A stretch of 64,000 nucleotides of DNA from the NCBI GenBank assembly GCA_016713505.1, contig JADJPA010000001.1:2307501-2371500 (forward strand), given 5' to 3'. Under the pieces are notes generated by a model. The model saw only the letters and a list, made by a program, of their open reading frames with translations, searched no databases and had not been told where the DNA came from. Positions 1-8,160 of this stretch are shown here, piece after piece (position 1 is the first letter of the stretch; the number at the start of each line of letters is the position of its first letter). A program made the translations under genes and the position numbers. This DNA is from Candidatus Competibacteraceae bacterium (GTDB lineage Bacteria; Pseudomonadota; Gammaproteobacteria; Competibacterales; Competibacteraceae).

Positions 1-638
1 CGCTCGCGATAATGGGCCAGCAGTTCGGTGTCATCGCGCCAGAGTTCGTAGACTCGCAGCAGTAATTCCCCGAAATCCACCAGGCCGCCGCGCTCGCATT
101 CCTGCTGGTAGAGGGTATAAATGCGCTGGTACTGACGTTTGACCGGATCGTCGGCGCCGTCGAGATCGGCGGGGCGCTGGCCTTCGTCCTTGCAACGGTT
201 GATGAAGCCGGCGACTTGTGGCGGCGGCCATTTCTTCTCATCCAGATTCAAGGCGCGCAACACCCGTTTCAACAGGCGAGACTGGTCGTCGCTGTCCAGA
301 ATCTGGAAGGCGCGCGGCAGGCGAGCCTCCTGCCAGTGCTGGCGCAGCAGCCGGTGCGCGATGCCGTGGAAGGTGCCGATCCACAGGCCACCGATGGGAT
401 GATCCAGCATCGACTCGACCCGCCCGCGCATCTCGGCGGCAGCCTTATTGGTGAAGGTCACCGCCAGAATCGACCAGGGCGAAGCCTTTTCCACCGCCAG
501 CAGCCAAGCGATGCGCCGGGTCAGCACGCGGGTTTTGCCGCTGCCCGCGCCGGCCAGCACCCGCAAATAACCCCTCGGCGCGGTCACCGCCGCGCGCTGG
601 GGTTCGTTGAGATCATCGAGAATCCAGGAAACGTCCAT
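1..638 (-). CDS. uvrD: DNA helicase II UvrD, N-terminal part (runs off the left edge)
   Basis: Translated from the ATG whose first base is 638, the minus strand gives 212 residues beginning MDVSWILDDLNEPQRAAV and carrying the Walker A motif AGAGSGKT near residue 30, then AVTFTNKAAAEM and the IGTFHGIAHRLLR segment. This is the superfamily-1A 3'-5' helicase used in nucleotide excision and mismatch repair. The close match to the E. coli UvrD N-terminus, including DEKKWPPPQ and GLVDFGELLLR, favours UvrD over Rep or PcrA. The remaining two thirds lie outside the window. It is convergent with nothing here and reads away from the oxidoreductase gene, which lies upstream of it on the same strand. Confidence 0.93.
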   Translation of the reverse strand, partial: MDVSWILDDLNEPQRAAVTAPRGYLRVLAGAGSGKTRVLTRRIAWLLAVEKASPWSILAVTFTNKAAAEMRGRVESMLDHPIGGLWIGTFHGIAHRLLRQHWQEARLPRAFQILDSDDQSRLLKRVLRALNLDEKKWPPPQVAGFINRCKDEGQRPADLDGADDPVKRQYQRIYTLYQQECERGGLVDFGELLLRVYELWRDDTELLAHYRE

Positions 639-736
639 GACAGGCGATTCTAGCAGAATCATCCCCAGCCCTTGTGGGCCACCGCGCGGCGCGGATACAC
701 CGTCCAACCCCACCCGCTACCGAACCGGTCCAGGGG

Positions 737-1786
737 TCAGGAAACATCGACCGTGCGCCGTTCCGCATGGCTTTGCCGGGCTAATTCGATCACGCGGATG
801 GTGTTTTTGGCCTGTTCCGGCAGGACGATCAACGCCGCCTGTCCGGTGATGGCCTGGTAGATATTTTCGTAATAACGCGCGTAGTTGCCGTTGAGGGTTT
901 CGATCTTGCCCTGGAAGTGCAAGCCGCCGATTTGCGTGTTGAGCCTTCCCCAATGCGCCTCCGGCTCCGCGCCCCAATCCGCGCCTTGCGGAGCGAGCCC
1001 GCGCTTGAGGGCGTCTTCCTGGGGGTCGACTCCGTACTTCACGAACGAGCCTTCGGTGCCGTGCAAGGCGAAACGCGGCCCCGGCTCGCGCACCAGCAAG
1101 CCGGATTTCAGGGTGACCTTGAGGTTGTCGTAATGCAGGATCAGTTCGAACTGATCGTCGGCCGCATCCGCCGCCCGCTGGCTTCGGATATCGGCGGTCA
1201 GCCGTTGCGGCAAGCCAAACAACACCAGCGCCTGATCGATCAAATGCGCGCCGAGATCGAACAAGACCCCACCGCCCGGCCCCGCTTGTTCCCGCCAAGC
1301 CCGCTCCGCGCTGAAATAATTCCTGAAGCGGTCGAAATGGCTTTCATACTCCACCAAGCGGCCCAGCAAACCCTGCCTTAGGATTTGGCAGACCGTCTGA
1401 AAGTCACCGTCCCAGCGCCGGTTTTGAAAAGCGCTGACGAGTTTGTTTTGCTGTCGTCCCAGATCGATCAGTTGCTGGGCATGGTCCGAGGTGAGGGTGA
1501 AGGGCTTGTCCACCACCACATGCTTGCCCGCCCGTAGGGCCTGTTGGGCCAGCTCGAAATGGGACGCGCTCGGCGTGGCGATCACGACCAGCTCAATGCG
1601 GTCGTCCGCCAACAGGGTAGCCACATCCTTGACGGTCTCGACCCACGGATAGCGCTCGCGCGAGGTCTCACCGCGCCGTTCGACCACCTTGGCCAGCCGC
1701 AAGCGCGGAACGGTCGTGATGAACGGCGCGTGAAAGACTCGTCCCGCCATGCCATAGCCGATCAGTCCCACCTCGATATCGCGCAT
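737..1786 (-). CDS. Gfo/Idh/MocA-family NAD(P)-dependent oxidoreductase
   Basis: The 349-residue protein opens with a Rossmann fold (GLIGYGMAG at residues 7-15), has the family's K-P dinucleotide in the segment VVVDKPF near residue 90, and has the C-terminal alpha/beta domain signature GGGVLFDLGAHLIDQ. Overall it resembles the YdgJ-like branch of the family, which reduces or oxidises sugars or inositols with NAD(P). The substrate cannot be told from sequence. It stands alone on the minus strand, about 250 bases from the divergent ugd-manC-manB group, so a role in sugar-nucleotide or polyol metabolism is possible but is only inferred from position. Confidence 0.85.
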   Translation of the reverse strand: MRDIEVGLIGYGMAGRVFHAPFITTVPRLRLAKVVERRGETSRERYPWVETVKDVATLLADDRIELVVIATPSASHFELAQQALRAGKHVVVDKPFTLTSDHAQQLIDLGRQQNKLVSAFQNRRWDGDFQTVCQILRQGLLGRLVEYESHFDRFRNYFSAERAWREQAGPGGGVLFDLGAHLIDQALVLFGLPQRLTADIRSQRAADAADDQFELILHYDNLKVTLKSGLLVREPGPRFALHGTEGSFVKYGVDPQEDALKRGLAPQGADWGAEPEAHWGRLNTQIGGLHFQGKIETLNGNYARYYENIYQAITGQAALIVLPEQAKNTIRVIELARQSHAERRTVDVS

Positions 1787-1973
1787 GATTGGCGCCCCCC
1801 AAAGTGTTCATGCCCATCAATTCAAACCGATTCCTGAGAAAGCCCACGCCTTGAACCCCACACAAACGCCTTGATGTCACTTATATAGCGCACAAGCGGG
1901 ACAGGCGCACTTCTTAACCAGGGGTGTGATAAATTAAGTACAGCAATTAGCAACCTCCCAGTGCCAGCCATGC

Positions 1974-2001
1974 TAGACACGGCATTATCAGCTGCTATTA
2001 A
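1974..2001 (+). promoter_or_regulatory. Possible sigma-70 promoter of ugd-manC-manB
   Basis: A -35-like TAGACA (1974-1979) and a -10-like TATTAA (1996-2001) are 16 bases apart in the AT-rich stretch ahead of ugd. The expected start near 2008 would give a leader of about 30 bases. The -10 match is only four of six, so this is tentative. The rest of the 250-base gap holds no other feature I can support. Confidence 0.35.
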
Positions 2002-2036
2002 ACTCTTGAAATTCCCTATTTAAATATAGTGAAAAT

Positions 2037-3368
2037 ATGAAAATTACGATTTTTGGTTCCGGCTACGTCGGATTGGTCACCGGCGCCTGCTTCGCCGATG
2101 TCGGCAACGACGTATTGTGCGTGGACGTGGACCCGCGCAAGGTCGAAATGCTCCAGCGCGGCGAAATTCCGATCCACGAACCCGGCCTTGATGACGTGGT
2201 TCAACGCAACGGTGACAGCGGCCGCTTGCGGTTCACCACCGATACGGCCGAAGGGGTCGCCCACGGCCTGTTTCAGTTCATCGCCGTCGGCACCCCGCCC
2301 GACGAAGACGGTTCCGCCGACCTCCAGCACGTCCGCGCGGTCGCCCGCTCCATCGGCCAGCACTTGACCGGCTATCGCGTGGTGGTCAATAAATCCACCG
2401 TGCCGGTCGGTACCGCCGATGTGGTGCGCGACACCATCGCCGCCGCGCTGGCCGAACGCGGCCAGACTATCCCGTTCTCGGTGGTTTCCAACCCGGAATT
2501 TCTCAAGGAAGGGGCGGCCATCCAGGATTTCATGCGGCCCGACCGAATCATCGTCGGCTGCGACGATCACCGCGCCACCTTACAATTGCGCGCCCTGTAC
2601 GCGCCGTTCAACCGCAACCGCGACCGGCTGATCGAGATGGATGTGCGTTCGGCGGAGCTGACCAAATACGCCGCCAACGCCATGCTGGCCACCAAGATCA
2701 GCTTCATGAACGAAATCGCCAATCTGGCCGAACGGCTGGGCGCGGATGTTGAGAAGGTGCGGATCGGCATCGGCGCCGATCCGCGCATCGGCTACCACTT
2801 CATCTATCCGGGCGCGGGCTACGGCGGCAGCTGCTTTCCCAAGGATGTCAAGGCGCTCGAACACACCGCCCGTTCGATCGACTACGAGGCCGCGCTGCTC
2901 CAAGCCGTCGAAGCAGTCAACGAGCGGCAGAAGAACGTCTTATTCACCAAAATCCAGCGTCATTTCAAGAACCAGCTGCGCGGGCGGACCTTTGCGCTGT
3001 GGGGTTTGGCGTTCAAACCCGGCACCGATGACATGCGCGAAGCGCCCAGCCGCAACCTGCTCGAAGCGCTCTGGAAAGAAGGTTGCACGGTGCGGGCTTA
3101 CGACCCGGCCGCGATGAACGAAGCCCGCCGCATCCACGGCGAACGGCCCGACTTTCAGTTGTGCGCCAAGCCGATGGACGCGCTGACCGGCGCCGACGCC
3201 TTGATTATCGTCACCGAATGGAGCGTGTTCCGCAGCCCCGATTTCGACGCCATTCGCCAGCAGCTCAAGCAACCGCTGATTTTCGACGGCCGCAACCTTT
3301 ACGACCCGGACTACCTGAAAGAATCGGGCTTTAGCTACTACGCCATCGGCCGAGGTGAAACCGCATGA
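2037..3368 (+). CDS. ugd: UDP-glucose 6-dehydrogenase
   Basis: This enzyme oxidises UDP-glucose twice with NAD to UDP-glucuronate, a precursor for exopolysaccharide or lipid A decoration. The 443-residue protein has the N-terminal NAD fold motif GSGYVG (residues 7-12), the segment STVPVGTAD, the sequence SNPEFLKEGAAI, and the catalytic-cysteine motif GGSCFPKD with Cys266. The C-terminal UDP-binding domain includes WGLAFKPGTDDMREAPS. Length is normal for the short bacterial Ugd/TuaD type. GDP-mannose dehydrogenase (AlgD) is the near alternative, but the residues around the active site and the neighbours fit Ugd. The stop overlaps the manC start by four bases, so the two are translationally coupled. 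Confidence 0.9.
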   Translation: MKITIFGSGYVGLVTGACFADVGNDVLCVDVDPRKVEMLQRGEIPIHEPGLDDVVQRNGDSGRLRFTTDTAEGVAHGLFQFIAVGTPPDEDGSADLQHVRAVARSIGQHLTGYRVVVNKSTVPVGTADVVRDTIAAALAERGQTIPFSVVSNPEFLKEGAAIQDFMRPDRIIVGCDDHRATLQLRALYAPFNRNRDRLIEMDVRSAELTKYAANAMLATKISFMNEIANLAERLGADVEKVRIGIGADPRIGYHFIYPGAGYGGSCFPKDVKALEHTARSIDYEAALLQAVEAVNERQKNVLFTKIQRHFKNQLRGRTFALWGLAFKPGTDDMREAPSRNLLEALWKEGCTVRAYDPAAMNEARRIHGERPDFQLCAKPMDALTGADALIIVTEWSVFRSPDFDAIRQQLKQPLIFDGRNLYDPDYLKESGFSYYAIGRGETA

Positions 3369-4789
3369 TCGTTCCCGTCATCCTGTCCGGGGGTAGCGGC
3401 ACCCGGCTGTGGCCGCTGTCGCGCGAAGCCTATCCCAAACAGTTCCTGCCGCTGGTGGATGAAAACACCATGCTGCAAAACACCGCGCTGCGGATCGCCG
3501 GCGCGACGGACGTGGCCGCACCGCTGGTGGTGTGCAACCAGGACCACCGCTTCATGGTCGCCGAGCAGTTGCGCGCGGTCGGCATCCATCCGGCGATGGT
3601 GATTCTGGAACCCACCGGCCGTAATACCGCACCGGCGGTGGCGGTGGCGGCCTTGTACGCCCGCCAACAGAGTGCCGATCCGTTGTTGCTGATCCTGCCG
3701 GCCGATCACGTCATCGCCGACAGCGAAGGTTTTCGCGCGGCTGTGGCAAAAGCCGCCCCCCACGCCGAAGCGGGCTGGCTGATCACTTTCGGCATCGTTC
3801 CCACCGCGCCGGAAACCGGTTACGGCTACATCAAGGCCGGCACGCCGCTGGATGACTCCGGGGTGTGCGCGGTGGAGCGCTTCGTCGAGAAACCCGACGC
3901 CGCCACCGCTAAAGAGTATAAGGAATCAGGCGATTACTCTTGGAACAGCGGCATGTTTCTGTTCCGCGCCTCCGCGCTTCTGGCGGAATTGGAGCGCTTC
4001 GCCCCGGCTATTTTGACGGCTTGCCAAGAGTCCTTGACCGCCAGCCGGGCCGAACAAGATTTTCTCTGGTTGGATGGGGCGACCTTTGGCACCTGTCCGA
4101 AGGATTCCATCGACTACGCGGTGATGGAAAAAACCGATCGGGCGGTGGTCATGCCGCTGACGGTCGGCTGGAACGACGTCGGCTCGTGGTCGGCCTTGTG
4201 GGAAGTCGGCGAACGCGACGGCGACGGCAACATCACCCGCGGCGACGTGATCTCGGTCGACAGCCGCAACACCTACGTGGACGCCGCCACGCGGTTGATC
4301 GCCACGGTCGGGGTGGACAATCTGGTGGTGGTCGAAACCGCCGATGCGATCCTGGTCGCCAACAAGGAGCGCGTCCAGGAAGTCAAGGATGTGGTCGACC
4401 GGCTCAAAGCCAGCCAGCGCCCGGAAGGCCGCAGCCACCGCAAGGTTTACCGACCCTGGGGCTGCTACGATTCGGTCGATTTCGACCAGCGCTTTCAGGT
4501 CAAGCGCATCATGGTCAAACCCGGCGCTTCCATCTCCTCGCAGATGCACCACCATCGCGCCGAACACTGGGTGGTGGTGAGCGGCACCGCCCGCGTCAAT
4601 CGCGGCGATGAGTCCTTTCTGTTAACCGAAAATCAGTCGGCCTACATTCCGGTCGGCGTGTCGCATCGCCTGACCAACCCCGGCAAGATTGCCCTGGAAA
4701 TCATCGAAGTGCAGTCTGGCAGCTATCTAGGAGAGGACGATATCGTCCGCTTCGAAGACATCTATGGCCGAGGCAACGGCGAAACCTGA
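3365..4789 (+). CDS. manC: Mannose-1-phosphate guanylyltransferase / mannose-6-phosphate isomerase
   Basis: A bifunctional type II enzyme of 474 residues. The N-terminal nucleotidyltransferase domain starts VILSGGSGTRLWPLSR (residues 5-20, the GTP-binding signature) and contains FVEKPD. The C-terminal cupin domain (from about residue 360, YRPWGCYDSVD) carries the histidine-rich metal site QMHHHRAEHW expected for the isomerase. It converts fructose-6-P to mannose-6-P and mannose-1-P to GDP-mannose. The intermediate step, mannose-6-P to mannose-1-P, is done by the product of the next gene. Family names AlgA, ManC, CpsB and XanB are equivalent here. Confidence 0.93.
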   Translation: MIVPVILSGGSGTRLWPLSREAYPKQFLPLVDENTMLQNTALRIAGATDVAAPLVVCNQDHRFMVAEQLRAVGIHPAMVILEPTGRNTAPAVAVAALYARQQSADPLLLILPADHVIADSEGFRAAVAKAAPHAEAGWLITFGIVPTAPETGYGYIKAGTPLDDSGVCAVERFVEKPDAATAKEYKESGDYSWNSGMFLFRASALLAELERFAPAILTACQESLTASRAEQDFLWLDGATFGTCPKDSIDYAVMEKTDRAVVMPLTVGWNDVGSWSALWEVGERDGDGNITRGDVISVDSRNTYVDAATRLIATVGVDNLVVVETADAILVANKERVQEVKDVVDRLKASQRPEGRSHRKVYRPWGCYDSVDFDQRFQVKRIMVKPGASISSQMHHHRAEHWVVVSGTARVNRGDESFLLTENQSAYIPVGVSHRLTNPGKIALEIIEVQSGSYLGEDDIVRFEDIYGRGNGET

Positions 4790-4812
4790 AAAGGCGTGAG
4801 GCGTAGGGAGCG

Positions 4813-6165
4813 ATGGGCACCGAACTGACGTGTTTCAAGGCTTACGATATCCGCGGGCGGATTCCCGATGAACTGAACGAGGATTTGGCCTATCGGATCG
4901 GCCGGGCCTACGCCGCCTTGTTGCGCCCGCGCCGGATTGCGATCGGCCACGATGTGCGGCTGAACAGCCCGGCGCTGAGCATGGCTGTGACCGAAGGGCT
5001 GCTGGACGGCGGCGCGGGCGTGCTGGACATCGGTTTATGCGGCACCGAGGAGATTTATTTCGCCGCGTTTCACCACCAGCTCGACGGCGGCATCATGGTC
5101 ACCGCCAGCCACAATCCGATGGATTACAACGGGATGAAACTGGTGCGCGAACAGGCCAAGCCGATCAGCGGCGACAGCGGCCTGTTCGCCATCCGCGATC
5201 TGGCCGCCCGCAAGGATTTTCCAGCCTCCAAACGCCAGGGCGCTTTGGTCAACCGACCGGACAAAACCGACTACATCGCCCACCTGTTGGGTTATATCGA
5301 CGCCAGCGCGCTCAGGCCGCTGACCGTCGTGGTCAATGCGGGCAACGGTGGGGCGGGATCGATCATCGACGCGCTGGAACCGCACCTGCCGATCCGATTC
5401 ATCAAGATTCACCATCAACCGAACGGCGCGTTCCCGCACGGCATTCCCAACCCCTTGTTGCCGGAATGCCGGAACGCCACGGCCCAAGCAGTGCGCGAGC
5501 ACGGCGCCGATTTGGGGCTGGCCTGGGACGGCGATTTCGACCGCTGTTTCTTCTTCGATGCCAGCGGCCGCTTTATCGAAGGTTATTATCTGGTCGGCCT
5601 GCTGGCGGAAACGCTGCTGGCGCGACGGCCGGGCGCGAAAATCATCCACGATCCGCGCTTGACTTGGAACACCGTCGAACAGGTGACAGCGGCGGGCGGC
5701 GTGCCGGTGCTGAGCAAGACCGGTCATGCTTTCATCAAGGAACGGATGCGCCAGGAAGACGCGCTCTACGGGGGCGAGATGAGCGCGCACCACTATTTTC
5801 GCGATTTTGCCTACTGTGACAGCGGCATGATTCCGTGGTTGCTGGTGACCGAACACCTCTGTCGCACCGGCCAACCGCTGGCGGCGCTGGTGGACGCGCG
5901 AATGCGAGCGTTTCCGTGCAGCGGCGAGATCAATTTCCGAGTCGCCGACGCGCCGGCCAAAATCCGGGAAATTCTCTCGACCTACACCGACCGGCAACCG
6001 ATGCTGGATGAAACCGACGGCGTCAGCCTGGAATTTGCCGACTGGCGCTTCAACCTGCGCTGCTCCAACACCGAACCGCTGCTGCGGCTGAACGTCGAAA
6101 CGCGCGGTGACGCGAACTTGCTGGAACGCCGGACCGATGAACTGCGAACCTTGATCGAAGGCTGA
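4813..6165 (+). CDS. manB: Phosphomannomutase
   Basis: A 450-residue phosphohexomutase interconverting mannose-6-phosphate and mannose-1-phosphate. The phosphoserine loop TASHNP has its serine at residue 99; the Mg-binding loop DGDFDR covers residues 239-244; the sugar-binding GEMSAHHYF and the phosphate-binding RCSNTEPLLRLNVE follow in family order. It starts 23 bases after manC and completes the GDP-mannose branch. AlgC-type enzymes also act on glucose phosphates, so dual specificity is possible. No glycosyltransferase or export gene follows, so the end product of the pathway is encoded elsewhere. Confidence 0.92.
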   Translation: MGTELTCFKAYDIRGRIPDELNEDLAYRIGRAYAALLRPRRIAIGHDVRLNSPALSMAVTEGLLDGGAGVLDIGLCGTEEIYFAAFHHQLDGGIMVTASHNPMDYNGMKLVREQAKPISGDSGLFAIRDLAARKDFPASKRQGALVNRPDKTDYIAHLLGYIDASALRPLTVVVNAGNGGAGSIIDALEPHLPIRFIKIHHQPNGAFPHGIPNPLLPECRNATAQAVREHGADLGLAWDGDFDRCFFFDASGRFIEGYYLVGLLAETLLARRPGAKIIHDPRLTWNTVEQVTAAGGVPVLSKTGHAFIKERMRQEDALYGGEMSAHHYFRDFAYCDSGMIPWLLVTEHLCRTGQPLAALVDARMRAFPCSGEINFRVADAPAKIREILSTYTDRQPMLDETDGVSLEFADWRFNLRCSNTEPLLRLNVETRGDANLLERRTDELRTLIEG

Positions 6166-6228
6166 GCGGTGAGGCGGCCCCTGGCATGAAGGCTGTCCTT
6201 AAGCCCAAACCTTGCCAGCCCCTCAGCC
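6160..6228. repeat. Nested inverted repeats between convergent manB and tsaD
   Basis: Three nested arm pairs are visible: GGCTGAG (6160-6166) with CTCAGCC (6222-6228), CTGGCA (6181-6186) with TGCCAG (6213-6218), and GGCT (6191-6194) with AGCC (6202-6205). They span the stop codons of both converging genes. No clear U-tract follows, so a transcript-end structure for both genes is suggested rather than a classical intrinsic terminator. Confidence 0.35.
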
Positions 6229-7239
6229 CACCGCCGCCAAACTATCCAACGGCCAACGCGGCATGACCTCTATCGCCGCATCCTCATGCTGGCCGGCCGC
6301 CAGCCGCCGCCAGCCGGCATAAGCGATCATGGCGCCGTTATCGGTGCAAAACTCCAGCCGGGGATAATAAACCTGCCCGCCCAGTTCGGCGGTCAATTCC
6401 CGCAGCCGCTCCCGCAAGCGCCGGTTGGCACCTACCCCACCGGCCACCACCAAGCGCTGCAAGCGAGTCGCTTTCAACGCCCGGCGGCATTTGATCGCCA
6501 ACGTTTCCACCACGGCTTCCTCGAAAGCCCGCGCCACATCGGCCCGGTTTTCCGGGGTCGGCTCCAGCGTTCGCCACGTATTGATGGCCGCCGTTTTCAA
6601 GCCGCTAAAACTGAAATCGCAACCGGGTCGGTCGGTCATCGGCCGGGGAAACGTGAAGCGCCGGGGATCGCCCCGTTCGGCCAGCTTCGCCAACGCTGGG
6701 CCGCCGGGATACGGCAAGCCCAGCAGCTTGGCGGTCTTGTCGAAGGCTTCGCCGGCGGCATCGTCCACCGATTCGCCCAAGATTCGATACTGGCCGACGC
6801 CTTGCACATCGATCAGCAGACTGTGACCGCCCGATACCAGCAGCGCCACGAACGGGAAAGCCGGCGGCTCTGGCTCCAGCATCGGCGCCAGCAGATGGCC
6901 CTCCATGTGATGCACCCCGATGGCCGGCACCCGCCAAGCCCAGGCCAGGCTGCGCCCGATGGCCGCGCCCGCCAGCAACGCGCCGATCAACCCCGGCCCG
7001 CGCGTGTAAGCCACGCCTTCGATCCGGTCCGGCGCGACCGCCGCCCGCTGGCAAATCTCGCGTAGTAGCGGCAAGGTCTTGCGAATGTGATCGCGCGAGG
7101 CCAACTCCGGCACCACGCCGCCGTACTCGGCGTGCAAGGCGATCTGGCTGTGCAGGGCGTGCGCCAACAGGCCGCGCTCGCCGTCGTAAAGCGCTACGCC
7201 GGTTTCATCGCAGGAAGTTTCGATGCCGAGAATCAACAT
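6223..7239 (-). CDS. tsaD: tRNA N6-adenosine threonylcarbamoyltransferase
   Basis: This universal enzyme transfers the threonylcarbamoyl group onto A37 of ANN-decoding tRNAs together with TsaB and TsaE. From the ATG at 7239 the protein is 338 residues and begins MLILGIETSCDETGVALY, the family's normal start. An in-frame extension ten codons upstream lacks support. The metal-binding motif HMEGH is at residues 111-115, and LLVSGGHS and the nucleotide-binding GGVGANRRLR follow. It is divergent from rpsU, the same arrangement as in E. coli and many other Gammaproteobacteria. Confidence 0.95.
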   Translation of the reverse strand: MLILGIETSCDETGVALYDGERGLLAHALHSQIALHAEYGGVVPELASRDHIRKTLPLLREICQRAAVAPDRIEGVAYTRGPGLIGALLAGAAIGRSLAWAWRVPAIGVHHMEGHLLAPMLEPEPPAFPFVALLVSGGHSLLIDVQGVGQYRILGESVDDAAGEAFDKTAKLLGLPYPGGPALAKLAERGDPRRFTFPRPMTDRPGCDFSFSGLKTAAINTWRTLEPTPENRADVARAFEEAVVETLAIKCRRALKATRLQRLVVAGGVGANRRLRERLRELTAELGGQVYYPRLEFCTDNGAMIAYAGWRRLAAGQHEDAAIEVMPRWPLDSLAAVG

Positions 7240-7253
7240 GCCACGTCCGGGTT

Positions 7254-7282
7254 TTGCATTTGGCAACAAGCTTGATTACACT
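7254..7282 (+). promoter_or_regulatory. Probable sigma-70 promoter of rpsU-yqeY-dnaG-rpoD
   Basis: TTGCAT (7254-7259) and TACACT (7277-7282) are separated by exactly 17 bases, and the predicted start near 7289 leaves a leader of about 60 bases before rpsU. The -10 overlaps the -10 of a possible tsaD promoter on the other strand. Confidence 0.5.
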
Positions 7283-7304
7283 TCTTCATTTTCCAATTGT
7301 CCAA
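7275..7304 (-). promoter_or_regulatory. Possible promoter of tsaD
   Basis: On the minus strand TTGGAC (7299-7304) and TGTAAT (7275-7280) lie 18 bases apart, placing a start near 7268, about 29 bases ahead of the tsaD ATG. It overlaps the rpsU -10 element, so the two divergent promoters would compete for polymerase. Confidence 0.4.
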
Positions 7305-7349
7305 CATCTACCAAGACTCACTTAAGATTATGCATGAGGTGCTGAGTTA

Positions 7350-7565
7350 ATGCCTTCCGTGAAAGTCAAAGAGAACGAGCCGTTTGATGTGGCTCTGCGC
7401 CGCTTCAAGCGTTCCTGTGAAAAAGCGGGCGTACTGTCCGAGGTCCGCCGCCGCGAGTTTTACGAGAAACCGACCCAGGAACGCAAACGCAAGCGCGCCG
7501 CCGCCGTCAAGCGCCATCTGAAAAAGCTTTCCCGCGAAGTCGCCCGCCGCACCCGCATGTTTTGA
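7350..7565 (+). CDS. rpsU: 30S ribosomal protein S21
   Basis: The 71-residue, strongly basic protein begins MPSVKVKENEPFDVALRRFK and ends in an Arg/Lys-rich helix, exactly the S21 pattern and length. S21 binds the platform of the small subunit and helps select mRNAs through the anti-Shine-Dalgarno region. It is the first gene of the macromolecular-synthesis group rpsU-dnaG-rpoD known from E. coli. GAGGTGCTGAGTTA precedes the ATG and holds the ribosome-binding site. Confidence 0.97.
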   Translation: MPSVKVKENEPFDVALRRFKRSCEKAGVLSEVRRREFYEKPTQERKRKRAAAVKRHLKKLSREVARRTRMF

Positions 7566-7604
7566 TGCCCGCCGTTCGTCCCCCCCAGCCACGAGCCTCT
7601 CACC

Positions 7605-8051
7605 ATGCCTCTCAAAGACCGCATTCAGGACGATATGAAAAACGCCATGCGGGCCAAGGAGAAGGAACGCCTCGGCGCGATTCGCTTGATCCTGGCCGCC
7701 GTCAAGCAACGGGAAGTGGACGAACGCATCGAACTGAATGATAGCCAAGTGTTCGGCGTGCTGGAAAAAATGCTCAAGCAACGCCGGGAATCATTGGCTC
7801 AATTCCAAAATGCCGGCCGAGCCGATCTCGCCGCCCAGGAAAACTTCGAGATCGACCTGATCCAATCTTACCTGCCGGCGCCGCTCGCCGAGGCCGATCT
7901 CGACGCACTGATCGCCGACGCCATCGCCGCCACCGGCGCCCAGTCGGTGCGCGACATGGGTAAGGTCATGGCCTTGATCAAGGATCAGGCGCAGGGTCGG
8001 GCTGATCTGGCGGCGGTCAGCGCGCGGGTCAAGGCACGCTTCGACGGTTGA
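7605..8051 (+). CDS. yqeY: GatB/YqeY-domain protein
   Basis: A 148-residue protein of the YqeY family, related to the tail domain of the amidotransferase subunit GatB that grips tRNA. It begins MPLKDRIQDDMKNAMRAKEK and carries the conserved IRLILAAVKQREVDERI and QSYLPAPL segments, then a C-terminal helical bundle with DMGKVM. Its cellular role is not settled; tRNA binding is inferred from GatB. It lies between rpsU and dnaG, as in Pseudomonas and other Gammaproteobacteria, and is likely cotranscribed with them. Confidence 0.92.
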   Translation: MPLKDRIQDDMKNAMRAKEKERLGAIRLILAAVKQREVDERIELNDSQVFGVLEKMLKQRRESLAQFQNAGRADLAAQENFEIDLIQSYLPAPLAEADLDALIADAIAATGAQSVRDMGKVMALIKDQAQGRADLAAVSARVKARFDG

Positions 8052-8160
8052 ACCGCCGCTTCTCGCCAACGGCCGACCGTCCCAATCCATCATAAACTCC
8101 GGGTCTTTTGTTGCGCTTGTCCGCTGACGCCCGGTCGTTTATCCACTAGGCTTTTGGGCT

